A stretch of DNA of 23,301 nt from CAZYTX01 sp964650485 (lineage in GTDB: Bacteria > RBG-13-61-14 > DATKZS01). The stretch spans positions 1-23,301 of the forward strand of contig CAZYTX010000055.1 of NCBI GenBank assembly GCA_964650485.1. The letters are read 5' to 3'. The notes beneath the pieces were generated by a model. It searched no databases. It was not told where the DNA came from and saw only the letters and a list, made by a program, of their open reading frames with translations. Below, piece after piece: positions 15,439-22,958 of this stretch; the stretch's first letter is position 1; each line of letters begins with the position of its first letter. The position numbers and the translations under genes are program-made.

Positions 15439-15837
15439 TCACCATATTGTTTGCAGACCTGATTCCATTATTCGCCTGTCCTTTGTAACTATGGGGACAT
15501 TGTGACACAAAGCGGTTGCCGCAATGATCCTGTCGGGCATGTCTGGGAGCTCCTTTCTGGGGACCTTGGGCAACAAGGAGCAGACGTTCAGGTCAAGTGA
15601 GATTTCCTCGAAGATGCCGTCATCCGCCAGGATTGCTTCTTTGAATAGTTCCAGGGCATCAGCGTTAATCTTTCCCTTCTCCGAGAGATATACGATCTCA
15701 CACAGGGTGATAGCGGATACGCCTATTCTCCCTCCGGCCCTTGCCTCATGGTCCATTGCCTGAACAGCGGCAGTGGAAAGATTTTCCGGGAGCCACAGGT
15801 ACCACACAGCCGTGTGAGTGTCCGCCATTATTTTCAT
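15439..15837 (-). CDS. PIN-domain toxin (VapC-like ribonuclease)
   Basis: This 132-residue protein is the usual size for a VapC toxin, a Mg-dependent ribonuclease that cuts specific RNAs when its antitoxin is lost. The PIN acidic residues are present: Asp6 in MADTHTAVWYL, the Glu of LCEIVYL, the Asp of DMPDRIIAATA, and the Asp of VTKDRRI. The active site therefore looks intact. The open frame could start upstream at 15921. ATG 15837 gives the conserved N-terminus and overlaps the antitoxin stop as ATGA, the usual coupling arrangement. It sits against the palindrome patch, which fits horizontal movement. The RNA target is unknown. Confidence 0.88.
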   Translation of the reverse strand: MKIMADTHTAVWYLWLPENLSTAAVQAMDHEARAGGRIGVSAITLCEIVYLSEKGKINADALELFKEAILADDGIFEEISLDLNVCSLLPKVPRKELPDMPDRIIAATALCHNVPIVTKDRRIMESGLQTIW

Positions 15838-16052
15838 GATTCTGGCCAGGCCTCTTTGCGCATCTCGCGGATGTCTTCCTCGGTCGGGACCGGACCCTTG
15901 TTGCGGAAAACTCCCTTCCACTGCCGGGAGGATTTCCTGTCTCCCCGCTCAGGTGAGACCACCGGCTCGACCTTCACCAGTGTCCCTTCCCGCAGCTTAA
16001 CCGGCTCATTCAATACGATCACGCCCTTTTTAAATTCTCCGTAATAAGGCAT
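15834..16052 (-). CDS. Antitoxin partner of the PIN toxin (VapB role)
   Basis: This 72-residue protein is coded directly before the PIN toxin with a 4-bp stop/start overlap, which is the main reason for calling it the antitoxin. The N-terminal half (EFKKGVIVLNEPVKLREGTLVKVEPV) is a short beta-rich segment like AF2212/DUF104-type antitoxins, where a similar 'ngv..l..pv.l.eG..v.v' pattern occurs. The acidic tail EEDIREMRKEAWPES resembles the toxin-wrapping C-terminus of VapB proteins. It would neutralise the toxin and probably autoregulate the operon. A GAGG ribosome site lies 8 nt before the ATG. Family assignment is tentative; the antitoxin role is well supported by context. Confidence 0.8.
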   Translation of the reverse strand: MPYYGEFKKGVIVLNEPVKLREGTLVKVEPVVSPERGDRKSSRQWKGVFRNKGPVPTEEDIREMRKEAWPES

Positions 16053-16328
16053 GCGGCTTCCCTCGTTGTAAAAGGCATATGTCCAATGATCTATAATTAC
16101 CTTACCATAGCCTTAAGCTTCCGACAACCATTTCTGGGGGACAGCTTACGCAATTCTCTTACTGCACATTCCTAACTCTATGCCTTTTCTTCTGATCCGC
16201 AACCGGGCAAGAACTGATACAGCTTTTCGGGCCGCTTTTCCGGCCAACATGCCTGCCGCGCCAGGCTGTTTCTTGATGAAGGCGGAATTGGGGCAGGGTA
16301 ACGAGACAGGGTTTTTCCCGGTCGGCGC
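16053..16328. other. Non-coding region between the toxin-antitoxin operon and the cupin gene
   Basis: The left part must hold the toxin-antitoxin promoter, but no clear -35/-10 pair stands out. The best is TTAAGG with TATAGA at only 15 bp. A small GGCCG-6 nt-CGGCC hairpin (16230-16245) lacks a T-run. No minus-strand frame of useful length exists, and the plus-strand frame through it is the shadow of the cupin gene. Confidence 0.4.
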
Positions 16329-16676
16329 TCAGGCTTTATTGTCAGCGGGTATTAGGCAGAGGAACTCGAGGTCACCCTCGCCAATGTTCCTGAACTGGTG
16401 CTCTTCTCCAGAGGGTATGAACACCACGGTGCCGGGTGAGAGCTCCCGGGGCTGGGTGGAAGTCTGGAGCAGTCCTCGGCCGCATATCACGAACACCTCG
16501 TGCTCGAAGTCGTGGGAATGGAAGGGGGTGTGGCCCCCGGCCAGGACCCGGAAACGCCTCATGTAAAACCTCTGCGCGGCGTCGTCCGGTCCGATGAGCA
16601 CCCGCTTGTACACGTCCCTGGCGCCCGGGTCCGATACTTTTTCCTCGGACGCTTTTTTGTACTCGATTACCTTCAT
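16329..16676 (-). CDS. Small single-domain cupin
   Basis: This 115-residue protein is a Cupin_2-type beta barrel. Metal ligands are visible: His53 and His55 in HTPFHSHDFEHEVFV, Glu60 (or His59), and His93 in PSGEEHQFRN. Such small cupins act as metal-dependent enzymes or as sensors and carriers of metals or small ligands. The start is 7 bp downstream of the BchD-like gene on the same strand, with AGGA overlapping that gene's stop region. The two are almost certainly co-transcribed and probably coupled. A role in metal handling for the chelatase is an attractive inference but not shown by sequence. Confidence 0.85.
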   Translation of the reverse strand: MKVIEYKKASEEKVSDPGARDVYKRVLIGPDDAAQRFYMRRFRVLAGGHTPFHSHDFEHEVFVICGRGLLQTSTQPRELSPGTVVFIPSGEEHQFRNIGEGDLEFLCLIPADNKA

Positions 16677-16683
16677 ATGGTCC

Positions 16684-18849
16684 TTAGCTGAAGTCCTGCT
16701 CCAGCTTCACGGTGTTCAGTATCCCCTTGTGGTCTGCCAGGTCTTCGAGCAGGTAATACTTTGCCTTCAACGCCTCGGCCAGCTTCTTGGACCTTCCAAA
16801 GCTCCCCAGCCTCTTCTCCTCCGCGTCTATCACTATTGACCTCAGCCTCTCCTCCATGGCCAGCAGGTCCGAGACCTTGTAAATCTCGCGGTATATCTCG
16901 CCGAACTGCGGCCCGTCGTAATACTTGTCCCTGCACAGGCCCACGTTGGCCCTGCCGTCGGTGATCACCACCATGAGGGGAAGCAGTGACTGGTCCTGCC
17001 TCATCTGGCTTGCTATGAGCTGGTAGGCCACCAGCAGTCCCCTTCCCAGCGGGGTCTTGCCACCTGTGGGCAGCTCCTCGAGCATGCTCTTTGCTATCTC
17101 GATGGAGTTGGTGGGCGGGAGCAGCAGCTCGGCGTCCATGCCCTTGAAAGCTATCAGCCCCACCTTGTCCCTCTTCTGGTATGCCTCCATGAGCAGCGCG
17201 AGTATCGCTCCCTTGGTCTCGGTCATTAGCCTGGTGCCCATTGAACCGGAGGCGTCCACCACGAACAGCAAAAGGTTGCTTGTCTTCTTCTGTCTTATCT
17301 TTTCCCTTATGTCCCGGTCCTTGATCTTGACTGCCAGGCCCTTGTCAGGCCGGCGCTTCTGGAAAGGGGCCGCGGCCCGCAGGGTGGCGTCGAAAGCCAG
17401 GTCGTTGTTCCTCCTGTGCATGGTTGCGCGCACGTAGCGGCCTGTCTTGTTGTCCGTGGTGGTGAGGGTTCGGCGTCCTCCCGCGGCCCTGCTCAATGAG
17501 TCCCTGGCGAACTTTATGTCCTGGGTGGGCACGTGCACGAGGTCGCCTATGTCGAACACCTTTTCCTTGTAGCCGCCCGGGTCGGGTCCGGCCTTGTCGT
17601 CCACGCTGGCCTGGCTGGGCTCGGCCTCGGCCTGTCCCTCCTGCTGGTCCGGCTCGCTCTGAGCCTCCTGCTGGTTCTGCTGCTGTGATGTGCTGGTCGA
17701 GTCCTGGTCATCGGAGTGGGCGTCCTCGCCCTCGCCCTCCTTTTGCTGTTCTTCCTGTTCGGACTGTTGCCGGTTATTTTCCGATTGCTGCTGCTCGGAC
17801 TGCTGCTCGTCCATGGCCCTGGCCCTGTGGGGGAGGGCCAGCTCCGCGGCCTCCCACACGTCCTGGATCATCATCTCGGAGCGTCCATGCATGGCGGCTA
17901 TTGTGCGTGCTCCCTTTTCCATGATGATGTCCGCGCGGTGGCCGGCCACGTTGTGGCTCTGGCAAACCCTGCTGATAGCCTGGAGCATTTCGGGACTTAT
18001 CCTGGTTTGCGGGAGCAACTCCCTGGCCTCCAGTATGGTCTTTCGCACCCCGGACTCCTGGTCCAGCCATTTTTCCTTGAACCCCTGCGGGTCCATGTCA
18101 AAGTGCTCCCTCCTCTTTGCCACCTCCATCCTGGCCCCGGGCTCCTGTATGCCTTCTATGACCACTGCAAACCCGAACCTGTCGAGGAGTTGCGGTCTTA
18201 TGTCCCCCTCTTCAGGGTTCATGGTGGCCACGAGGATGTACCTTGCCGGATGGACCACGGACACGCTCTCCCTCTCCACCAGGTTTATTCCGGTGACCGC
18301 GGCGTCCAGCAGTATGTCCACCAGGTGGTCCGCGAGCAGGTTGACCTCATCAATGTAGATTATCCCCCTGTTGGCCTCGGCCAGCAGCCCCGGCAGGAAC
18401 CTCTTCTGCCCGGTCTTGAGTGCGTGCTCGAAGTCAATGGCGCCCACCAGCCTGTCTTCGGTGGTGTTTAGAGGCAGGTCAACCACCCTGACACGCCGGC
18501 GGACCGCGGGCAGGTCCTCGCCTTCCTCGATGCGTTGCCTGCACCTTGCGCACATGCTGAGGGCGTCATGGGGGTCGCAATGATACGGGCAATCCTCGAC
18601 CTCCGCCTGCTCGGGGAGCAGGCTGGCCAGGGCCCTCACCGCGGTGCTCTTGGCCGTGCCCTTGTCTCCCCTGATAAGCACTCCGGAGAGTCCCGGGTTT
18701 ACAGCCATCAGCACCAGCGCCTTTTTTAACAGGTCCTGGCCCACCAGGGCGGTGAAGGGGAATACAGGCGGCCGGTACCTGTGGTCTCCGTGTTGCAACG
18801 CCTGCATTCCAGAGCCTTCTCTGTGGCTATCAGTAGCGGTATTGGGCAT
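16684..18849 (-). CDS. BchD/ChlD-like chelatase subunit (AAA+ ATPase plus VWA domain)
   Basis: This 721-residue protein pairs with the BchI-like ATPase in metal insertion into a tetrapyrrole. The AAA+ module (about 28-345) has Walker A GDKGTAKST (61-69), a four-Cys insert (Cys87, 91, 100, 103) and Walker B IIYIDEVN (163-170). A Gln/Glu/Asp-rich linker (about 346-425) follows, then a VWA domain with an intact MIDAS: DASGS (532-536), Thr599 and TDG (630-632). Chlorophyll-pathway D subunits usually have decayed ATPase motifs; here they look complete, as in the cobaltochelatase-like group. The start overlaps the BchI-like gene by 20 bp; Met15 (18807), with GAAGG 7 nt upstream, is an equally good start. 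The metal and the CobN/ChlH partner are unknown. Confidence 0.88.
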   Translation of the reverse strand: MPNTATDSHREGSGMQALQHGDHRYRPPVFPFTALVGQDLLKKALVLMAVNPGLSGVLIRGDKGTAKSTAVRALASLLPEQAEVEDCPYHCDPHDALSMCARCRQRIEEGEDLPAVRRRVRVVDLPLNTTEDRLVGAIDFEHALKTGQKRFLPGLLAEANRGIIYIDEVNLLADHLVDILLDAAVTGINLVERESVSVVHPARYILVATMNPEEGDIRPQLLDRFGFAVVIEGIQEPGARMEVAKRREHFDMDPQGFKEKWLDQESGVRKTILEARELLPQTRISPEMLQAISRVCQSHNVAGHRADIIMEKGARTIAAMHGRSEMMIQDVWEAAELALPHRARAMDEQQSEQQQSENNRQQSEQEEQQKEGEGEDAHSDDQDSTSTSQQQNQQEAQSEPDQQEGQAEAEPSQASVDDKAGPDPGGYKEKVFDIGDLVHVPTQDIKFARDSLSRAAGGRRTLTTTDNKTGRYVRATMHRRNNDLAFDATLRAAAPFQKRRPDKGLAVKIKDRDIREKIRQKKTSNLLLFVVDASGSMGTRLMTETKGAILALLMEAYQKRDKVGLIAFKGMDAELLLPPTNSIEIAKSMLEELPTGGKTPLGRGLLVAYQLIASQMRQDQSLLPLMVVITDGRANVGLCRDKYYDGPQFGEIYREIYKVSDLLAMEERLRSIVIDAEEKRLGSFGRSKKLAEALKAKYYLLEDLADHKGILNTVKLEQDFS

Positions 18850-19885
18850 GCTTTGACACCCTCTCGTTGATAACGTTCTCCACCGACTTGCCCTCCACGA
18901 TCATGTCCTCGAACGGCCTCCTGCGCATGCGGTGCGCGAGAGCAATGTCCACGCACTCCTGCACGTCCGAGGTCTCCACCTGCGTCCTTCCGTGGTAGGC
19001 GGCGATTGTCTTTGCCGCCTTCATCATGACCAGGTCGGAGCGGTGTCCGTCCACGCTGAGTGCAATGGACACGTTTGCTATCTTCATGAGTATCTCGTCC
19101 GTGATCTCCACCTGTGGCAGCAGCTCCATGGCCTTTATGATCTTTTGCGAGAGCTCGCTCTCCTGGTCCTCGTACACCTCGGCCATCCTTTGCGGCTCCT
19201 CCTCGTACATTGACCACCTCTTTACTATCTCCACCCGCTGCTCATGGTCCTGTATCCCGCATATGTGCACGCAGAGCCCGAAGCGGTCGAGGAGCTGGGG
19301 CCGGAGCTCCCCCTCCTCCGGGTTCATGGTCCCCACCAGTATGAACTCGGCCGGATGGGTGTAGCTCACCCCTTCCCTTTCCACGGTGTTCACTCCCATG
19401 GCCGCGGAGTCGAGCAGCACGTCCACGATGTGGTCGTCAAGCAGGTTGACCTCGTCCACGTAGAGGATGCCCCGGTTGGCCTCGGCCAGCACCCCCGGCT
19501 CGAAGCGCTTCTCCCCCTTTTGTATGGCGTGCTCCAGGTCCAGGGTGCCCACCACCCTGTCCTCGGTGGCGTTTATTGGCAGGTCCACCACTATCATTTT
19601 ATCTTTTATTGACGGGAGTTCGCCCTCCTTGTCGAGCCTTTGCTTGCACTCGGGACAGAGCTTTTTCACGGCCCCGGGGTCGCACCTGAAAGCGCATCCC
19701 TCCACCACCTCTATATCGGGCAGCAGGCTGGCGAGTGCCCTTACCGCGGTGCTCTTGGCCGTGCCCTTCTCCCCGCGGATGAGCACGCCCGAGAGCCTGG
19801 GATTGATGGCGTTCAGCACAAGGGCCATCTTCATCTTCTCCTGGCCCACTATGGCGCTGAACGGATATACGTGACGCATCTTCAT
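18830..19885 (-). CDS. BchI/ChlI-like chelatase AAA+ ATPase
   Basis: This 351-residue protein is the motor subunit of a Mg/Co-chelatase-type complex: it forms ATP-driven rings that act on the D subunit and a large catalytic subunit. It shows Walker A GEKGTAKST (38-46), Walker B LYVDEVN (141-147), HPAEFILVGTMNPEEGELRPQLLDRFG (in the family's sensor/insert region, from 177) and the C-terminal helical lid. Cys64, 68, 77 and 80 form C-x3-C-x8-C-x2-C, matching the D subunit insert exactly; chlorophyll BchI lacks this as far as I recall. A strong AGAGGTGAT ribosome site precedes the ATG. No chlorophyll gene is nearby, so cobalt or nickel for corrinoid or F430-like cofactors is more plausible than Mg. 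Confidence 0.92.
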   Translation of the reverse strand: MKMRHVYPFSAIVGQEKMKMALVLNAINPRLSGVLIRGEKGTAKSTAVRALASLLPDIEVVEGCAFRCDPGAVKKLCPECKQRLDKEGELPSIKDKMIVVDLPINATEDRVVGTLDLEHAIQKGEKRFEPGVLAEANRGILYVDEVNLLDDHIVDVLLDSAAMGVNTVEREGVSYTHPAEFILVGTMNPEEGELRPQLLDRFGLCVHICGIQDHEQRVEIVKRWSMYEEEPQRMAEVYEDQESELSQKIIKAMELLPQVEITDEILMKIANVSIALSVDGHRSDLVMMKAAKTIAAYHGRTQVETSDVQECVDIALAHRMRRRPFEDMIVEGKSVENVINERVSKHAQYRY

Positions 19886-19972
19886 CGCCGATCACCTCTA
19901 AATAATGCTACTACAAACAAGGATAACAAAAATAACCGTGAAATCAGCAACCGGAAGGCCACAAGATAAAAA

Positions 19973-20443
19973 TCACTGGAACGGTCCGGTCATGGCGAAA
20001 AAGCCCATGATCTTTTCATTGGTCTCCCTGAGCCTCCTTGATATGGTCCTTAAAAAGGTCCAGAGAAGCTTGTAAGCTATCTCCTTGTCGCTCTTTAAAA
20101 GCTTCTCGAAGTCGTCGCGCTCGATTACCAGGAGCTCGGCGTTCTTGTTGACAATGGCATGGGCACTGCGTGGCTGGTCGTCTATCAGGCTCATCTCCCC
20201 GAAGTAGGCCCCCTTTTGAAGGACCGCGAGGGCCTCCTCTCCCACCCCGGGAATCATCTTTGACACCCTGACCTCGCCCTTCATGATGAGGTAGAACTTC
20301 TCCCCGGGGTCCCCCTCCTCGAAGATCACGTCCCCCGGGGGGTGGGCCTCCTGTGCGGATATGCCGGAGATCTTTCCCAGCTCCTCCGGGGTCAGGCCCT
20401 GGAACAGGTCAGTATGGCTCAGGAGCTCTATATCAAGCGTCAT
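19973..20443 (-). CDS. Stand-alone cyclic nucleotide-binding domain protein
   Basis: This 156-residue protein is a single CNB (Crp-type sensor) domain without a DNA-binding helix-turn-helix. The phosphate-binding cassette FGEMSLIDDQPRSAHA (81-96) keeps Glu83 for the ribose hydroxyl and Arg92 for the cyclic phosphate, so cAMP or cGMP binding is plausible. Two helices follow (to about 150). Such proteins act by touching a partner protein. It is 87 bp upstream of the BchI-like gene on the same strand, which suggests but does not prove co-transcription. GGAGG lies 5 nt before the ATG. Its partner is unknown; the chelatase subunits or the divergent transglycosylase gene are candidates only by position. 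Confidence 0.88.
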   Translation of the reverse strand: MTLDIELLSHTDLFQGLTPEELGKISGISAQEAHPPGDVIFEEGDPGEKFYLIMKGEVRVSKMIPGVGEEALAVLQKGAYFGEMSLIDDQPRSAHAIVNKNAELLVIERDDFEKLLKSDKEIAYKLLWTFLRTISRRLRETNEKIMGFFAMTGPFQ

Positions 20444-20475
20444 GAGGACCTCCCGCCTCTCACGGCTTGTCGCTT

Positions 20476-20504
20476 ATATTAACAGCACAAACCATCTCGG
20501 ACAA
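20476..20504 (-). promoter_or_regulatory. Candidate promoter for the cyclic nucleotide-binding gene
   Basis: TTGTCC (20499-20504, 4 of 6) and TAATAT (20476-20481, 4 of 6) are spaced 17 bp apart on the minus strand, giving a leader of about 25-30 nt to the ATG. A TATAAG overlaps the -10 by a few bases. It is back to back with the transglycosylase promoter. Confidence 0.4.
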
Positions 20505-20515
20505 GTCAAGTGCAT

Positions 20516-20529
20516 CGTCAAAACTGACG
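20516..20529. promoter_or_regulatory. Perfect CGTCA-N4-TGACG dyad between divergent promoters
   Basis: CGTCA (20516-20520) and TGACG (20525-20529) form a perfect inverted repeat with a 4-bp spacer. It lies 12 bp upstream of the minus-strand -35 and 2 bp upstream of the plus-strand -35. This is where an operator controlling both transcripts would be expected. No regulator gene is in view. Confidence 0.4.
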
Positions 20530-20531
20530 CA

Positions 20532-20560
20532 TTGACATGTTGAACGGTATGCCTTAAGAT
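20532..20560 (+). promoter_or_regulatory. Sigma-70 promoter for the transglycosylase-pgsA genes
   Basis: A perfect TTGACA (20532-20537) is followed after exactly 17 bp by TAAGAT (20555-20560, 4 of 6). The predicted leader is about 33 nt and contains the GGTGGAGGA ribosome site. This is a strong match and fits the gene orientation. Confidence 0.65.
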
Positions 20561-20599
20561 AATAAGCAATAAGTGCGCGGCAAAGGTGGAGGAATGCTG

Positions 20600-21211
20600 A
20601 TGCTGAAGCTGAAGCTGTTAGCGGTCCCGGCCTTGGTGCTTGTCTTTCTGGCGCCCCTTTTCCATGCCCGGCCGGCCATCTACTACTACGTTGACGATAA
20701 AGGGGTATACCATTTCACCAACACCCCCCGCAGCCCGGAGTACGACAGGCTGAGCATCTGGAAGAACGGAGTCGAAGACCCGTCGCTGATACCGCTCGAC
20801 CCTTATTACAACGACATCATTGACGCGGCCTGCCGCTTTTACAAGGTTGAGCCGGCCCTGATAAAGGCCATGATAAAGGTGGAGTCGAACTTCGACCGCT
20901 ACGCCGTCTCCAGGGCGGGGGCCAAGGGGCTCATGCAGCTCATGCCGGCCACCGCCCGCCGGTTCCGGGTCAATGACCCCTTTCACCCGGTGGAGAACAT
21001 CTGGGCGGGAGTGTACTTTGTAAAACACCTCATGGTAAAGTACAGCTACAATTACGACCTGGTGCTGGCCGCTTACAACGCCGGGGAGGGGGCCGTGGCC
21101 AAATACAGCGGCATCCCCCCGTACCGTGAGACAAGGGAGTACGTTAAAAGGGTCAAGCAATACTGGAGGCTCTACAAGAGGAGGCCCCCCCGGTTCCAGC
21201 CCGGAAGATAA
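20600..21211 (+). CDS. Secreted lytic transglycosylase (SLT domain, DUF4124 N-terminus)
   Basis: This 203-residue protein has a signal peptide (about 1-25), a short DUF4124-like strand pair (YYYVDDKGVYHFTNTP, 28-43) and a soluble lytic transglycosylase domain (about 72-190). That domain shows VESNFD with catalytic Glu95, GLMQLMP (110-116) and AAYNAGEGAV (157-166). It cleaves peptidoglycan glycan strands in the periplasm. The frame is open from GTG 20573, but ATG 20600 has GGAGG at the ideal 7-nt spacing, whereas ATG 20594 is too close. pgsA starts 8 bp downstream, so the two are probably one transcript. Confidence 0.9.
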   Translation: MLKLKLLAVPALVLVFLAPLFHARPAIYYYVDDKGVYHFTNTPRSPEYDRLSIWKNGVEDPSLIPLDPYYNDIIDAACRFYKVEPALIKAMIKVESNFDRYAVSRAGAKGLMQLMPATARRFRVNDPFHPVENIWAGVYFVKHLMVKYSYNYDLVLAAYNAGEGAVAKYSGIPPYRETREYVKRVKQYWRLYKRRPPRFQPGR

Positions 21212-21219
21212 TTGCATCC

Positions 21220-21867
21220 ATGCTGCATGACAAACAAACAAAGGCCCCTATCTGGAACATAGCCAATGTCCTTACCCTGATGAGGATAGCGGCCATACCC
21301 GTGTTCATAATACTGATGATAAATATCTCCCCCGAGAAGTCGCACCGGGGGGAATGGCTGGCGCTAAGCCCGGCGGAGCCCACCGGGAGCAACTACCTCT
21401 ACTGCCTGGTGGCATCGGTTCTTTTCGCCCTGGCAAGCATCACCGACTACTTTGACGGATACATCGCCAGGAGGTGGCGGCTCGTCACCAACCTGGGCAA
21501 GCTGCTCGACCCTCTGGCTGACAAGCTACTTGTCATCGGGGCCATGATAATGCTGGTGGAACTGAACAGGCTCCCCGGCTGGATGGCATTGGTGGTGATC
21601 TCCAGGGAGATCGGCATAACCGCGCTCCGGGGCATAGCAACGGATCAGGGCGTGGTCATCTCCGCGTCCCAGCTTGCAAAGTACAAGACCGCCACCCAGA
21701 TGCCGGCCTTGGTTGGCCTTATCATGTATTACCATTTCCCCCTGCTTGTCTTCAAAGAAGTGAACATGTACTCCGCGGGCATGGTGCTCTTCTTCATCGC
21801 AGTCATCCTCACGGTGTGGTCGGGGATAGAATACTTCATACGCTTCTGGAAAGTGATGGTGGAATAA
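21220..21867 (+). CDS. pgsA: CDP-diacylglycerol-glycerol-3-phosphate 3-phosphatidyltransferase
   Basis: PgsA makes phosphatidylglycerophosphate from CDP-diacylglycerol and glycerol 3-phosphate, the committed step to phosphatidylglycerol and cardiolipin, in the inner membrane. The 215-residue protein carries the complete CDP-alcohol phosphotransferase signature D-G-x2-A-R-x8-G-x3-D-x3-D: Asp79, Gly80, Ala83, Arg84, Gly93, Asp97, Asp101. It has several hydrophobic helices. A hydrophilic loop of about 20 residues (38-57) separates the first two helices and is longer than in many homologues. The ribosome site is weak, which fits coupling to the transglycosylase gene 8 bp upstream. Substrate choice (glycerol phosphate) is inferred from overall similarity and length. 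Confidence 0.9.
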   Translation: MLHDKQTKAPIWNIANVLTLMRIAAIPVFIILMINISPEKSHRGEWLALSPAEPTGSNYLYCLVASVLFALASITDYFDGYIARRWRLVTNLGKLLDPLADKLLVIGAMIMLVELNRLPGWMALVVISREIGITALRGIATDQGVVISASQLAKYKTATQMPALVGLIMYYHFPLLVFKEVNMYSAGMVLFFIAVILTVWSGIEYFIRFWKVMVE

Positions 21868-21868
21868 A

Positions 21869-21880
21869 CTATTATAATAG
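21869..21880. promoter_or_regulatory. 12-bp palindrome containing a perfect TATAAT upstream of the rhomboid gene
   Basis: CTATTATAATAG is a perfect palindrome immediately after the pgsA stop and contains TATAAT on the plus strand (21873-21878). No good -35 exists at normal spacing, so a separate rhomboid promoter is possible but not established. Confidence 0.25.
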
Positions 21881-21974
21881 ACCGCGCCTTTAAAACTTTT
21901 CATCTTTGCTTAAATTCCATAATAATGGTTTGAATGCACTCATTCCTGTCAGAGGGGGATACCCGGAGAAAATA

Positions 21975-22739
21975 ATGGCGTATAGACCTTATACAAGGCA
22001 CACCAGGAGATACGGCGGCTACGGCGGAGGCGGAGCGGGCATAAACATCTTCGGTCCGCTCACCAACATGGTCAAGTACCTGATAATAGCCAACGTGGCC
22101 TTGTTCGTGCTGGAGATTTTCGCGGGCCGGGCCGTGTTCGGCCTCCTCTCCCTGGTGCCCTCCTCCGTGTTCCCGGGCATGCAGGTTTGGCGGCTTTGCA
22201 CCTACATGTTCGTGCACGCGGACTTCGCCCACATCCTGTTCAACATGCTCATGCTATGGTGGTTCGGCTCCCCCCTTGAACAGATCTGGGGGGAGAGGCG
22301 CTTTCTGATCTACTACTTCCTGACCGGGACAGGAGCTGGTGTTGTGTGCGTGCCCTTCTATATCTGGGCAGGAGCCCCCAATGTCCCTGTAGTGGGCGCA
22401 TCCGGAGCCCTGTTCGGCATACTAATGGCCTTCGCCCTGATCTACCCAAACGCCCGGGTATACCTCATGTTCCTGCTGCCGGTCAAGGTGAAGTGGCTTG
22501 TGCTTTTCTTCATGGTGGTCGAGTTCACGGCAACAGCCTCTTACGTGGGTGGAGAGATGTCCAGCGTTGCCCATGTGGCGCACCTCTCGGGCGCGGTCAT
22601 AGGATACTTCTACTTGAGAGGGCTCATGGACATAAGGGCCTTCTGGAAAAAGAGGGTCTTCCCGAAAACCAGGACCAAAAGGCCATACAAGGTGGTGCGG
22701 CCTCCTGAAGAGGACGACCGCGGGCCGTGGCTGCACTGA
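21975..22739 (+). CDS. Rhomboid family intramembrane serine protease
   Basis: This 254-residue protein has the six-helix rhomboid core. Catalytic residues are Ser143 in VVGASGALFG and His203 in AHVAHLSGAVIG; Asn90 in HADFAHILFNMLML is the oxyanion helper, and the L1-loop WR appears in VWRLCTYMFVHADF. It cuts substrate proteins within the membrane. The N-terminus is rich in Tyr, Arg and Gly (about 1-22) and the C-terminus is basic then acidic. The frame is open from a TTG at 21906. ATG 21975 has GGAG 6 nt upstream and is preferred. It is 107 bp after pgsA on the same strand and converges with the rRNA operon. The substrate is unknown. Confidence 0.92.
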   Translation: MAYRPYTRHTRRYGGYGGGGAGINIFGPLTNMVKYLIIANVALFVLEIFAGRAVFGLLSLVPSSVFPGMQVWRLCTYMFVHADFAHILFNMLMLWWFGSPLEQIWGERRFLIYYFLTGTGAGVVCVPFYIWAGAPNVPVVGASGALFGILMAFALIYPNARVYLMFLLPVKVKWLVLFFMVVEFTATASYVGGEMSSVAHVAHLSGAVIGYFYLRGLMDIRAFWKKRVFPKTRTKRPYKVVRPPEEDDRGPWLH

Positions 22740-22777
22740 TAAACAGCACCTGCAATCATGGTTTTGACATCAGAGAC

Positions 22778-22785
22778 AAAAAAAT
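22778..22785 (-). terminator. T-tract ending the rRNA operon
   Basis: On the minus strand the 5S terminal stem is followed directly by ATTTTTTTG (T7 at 22778-22784). The last 5S stem, or an alternative GC-rich fold of its 3' end, would supply the hairpin. No separate hairpin lies between the 5S end and the T-tract, so this is a terminator-like site of moderate certainty. Confidence 0.45.
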
Positions 22786-22898
<113 letters not shown>

Positions 22899-22958
22899 AA
22901 AATTTATCAGGTTCTGACTGGACAGGTTCGATCGTTTTACGGGCGGCTCGACTCCGGT

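Noticed and set aside
16684..19885. Magnesium chelatase for (bacterio)chlorophyll
   Set aside because: No chlorophyll genes are present. The four-Cys inserts and the intact ATPase motifs in the D subunit fit the non-photosynthetic cobaltochelatase-like group better.
22899..22958. tRNA gene in the 23S-5S spacer
   Set aside because: The spacer is only about 60 nt and shows no cloverleaf or T-arm GTTCGA-type context that fits; the GGTTCGA-like string here (22925-22931) is not placed in a tRNA fold.
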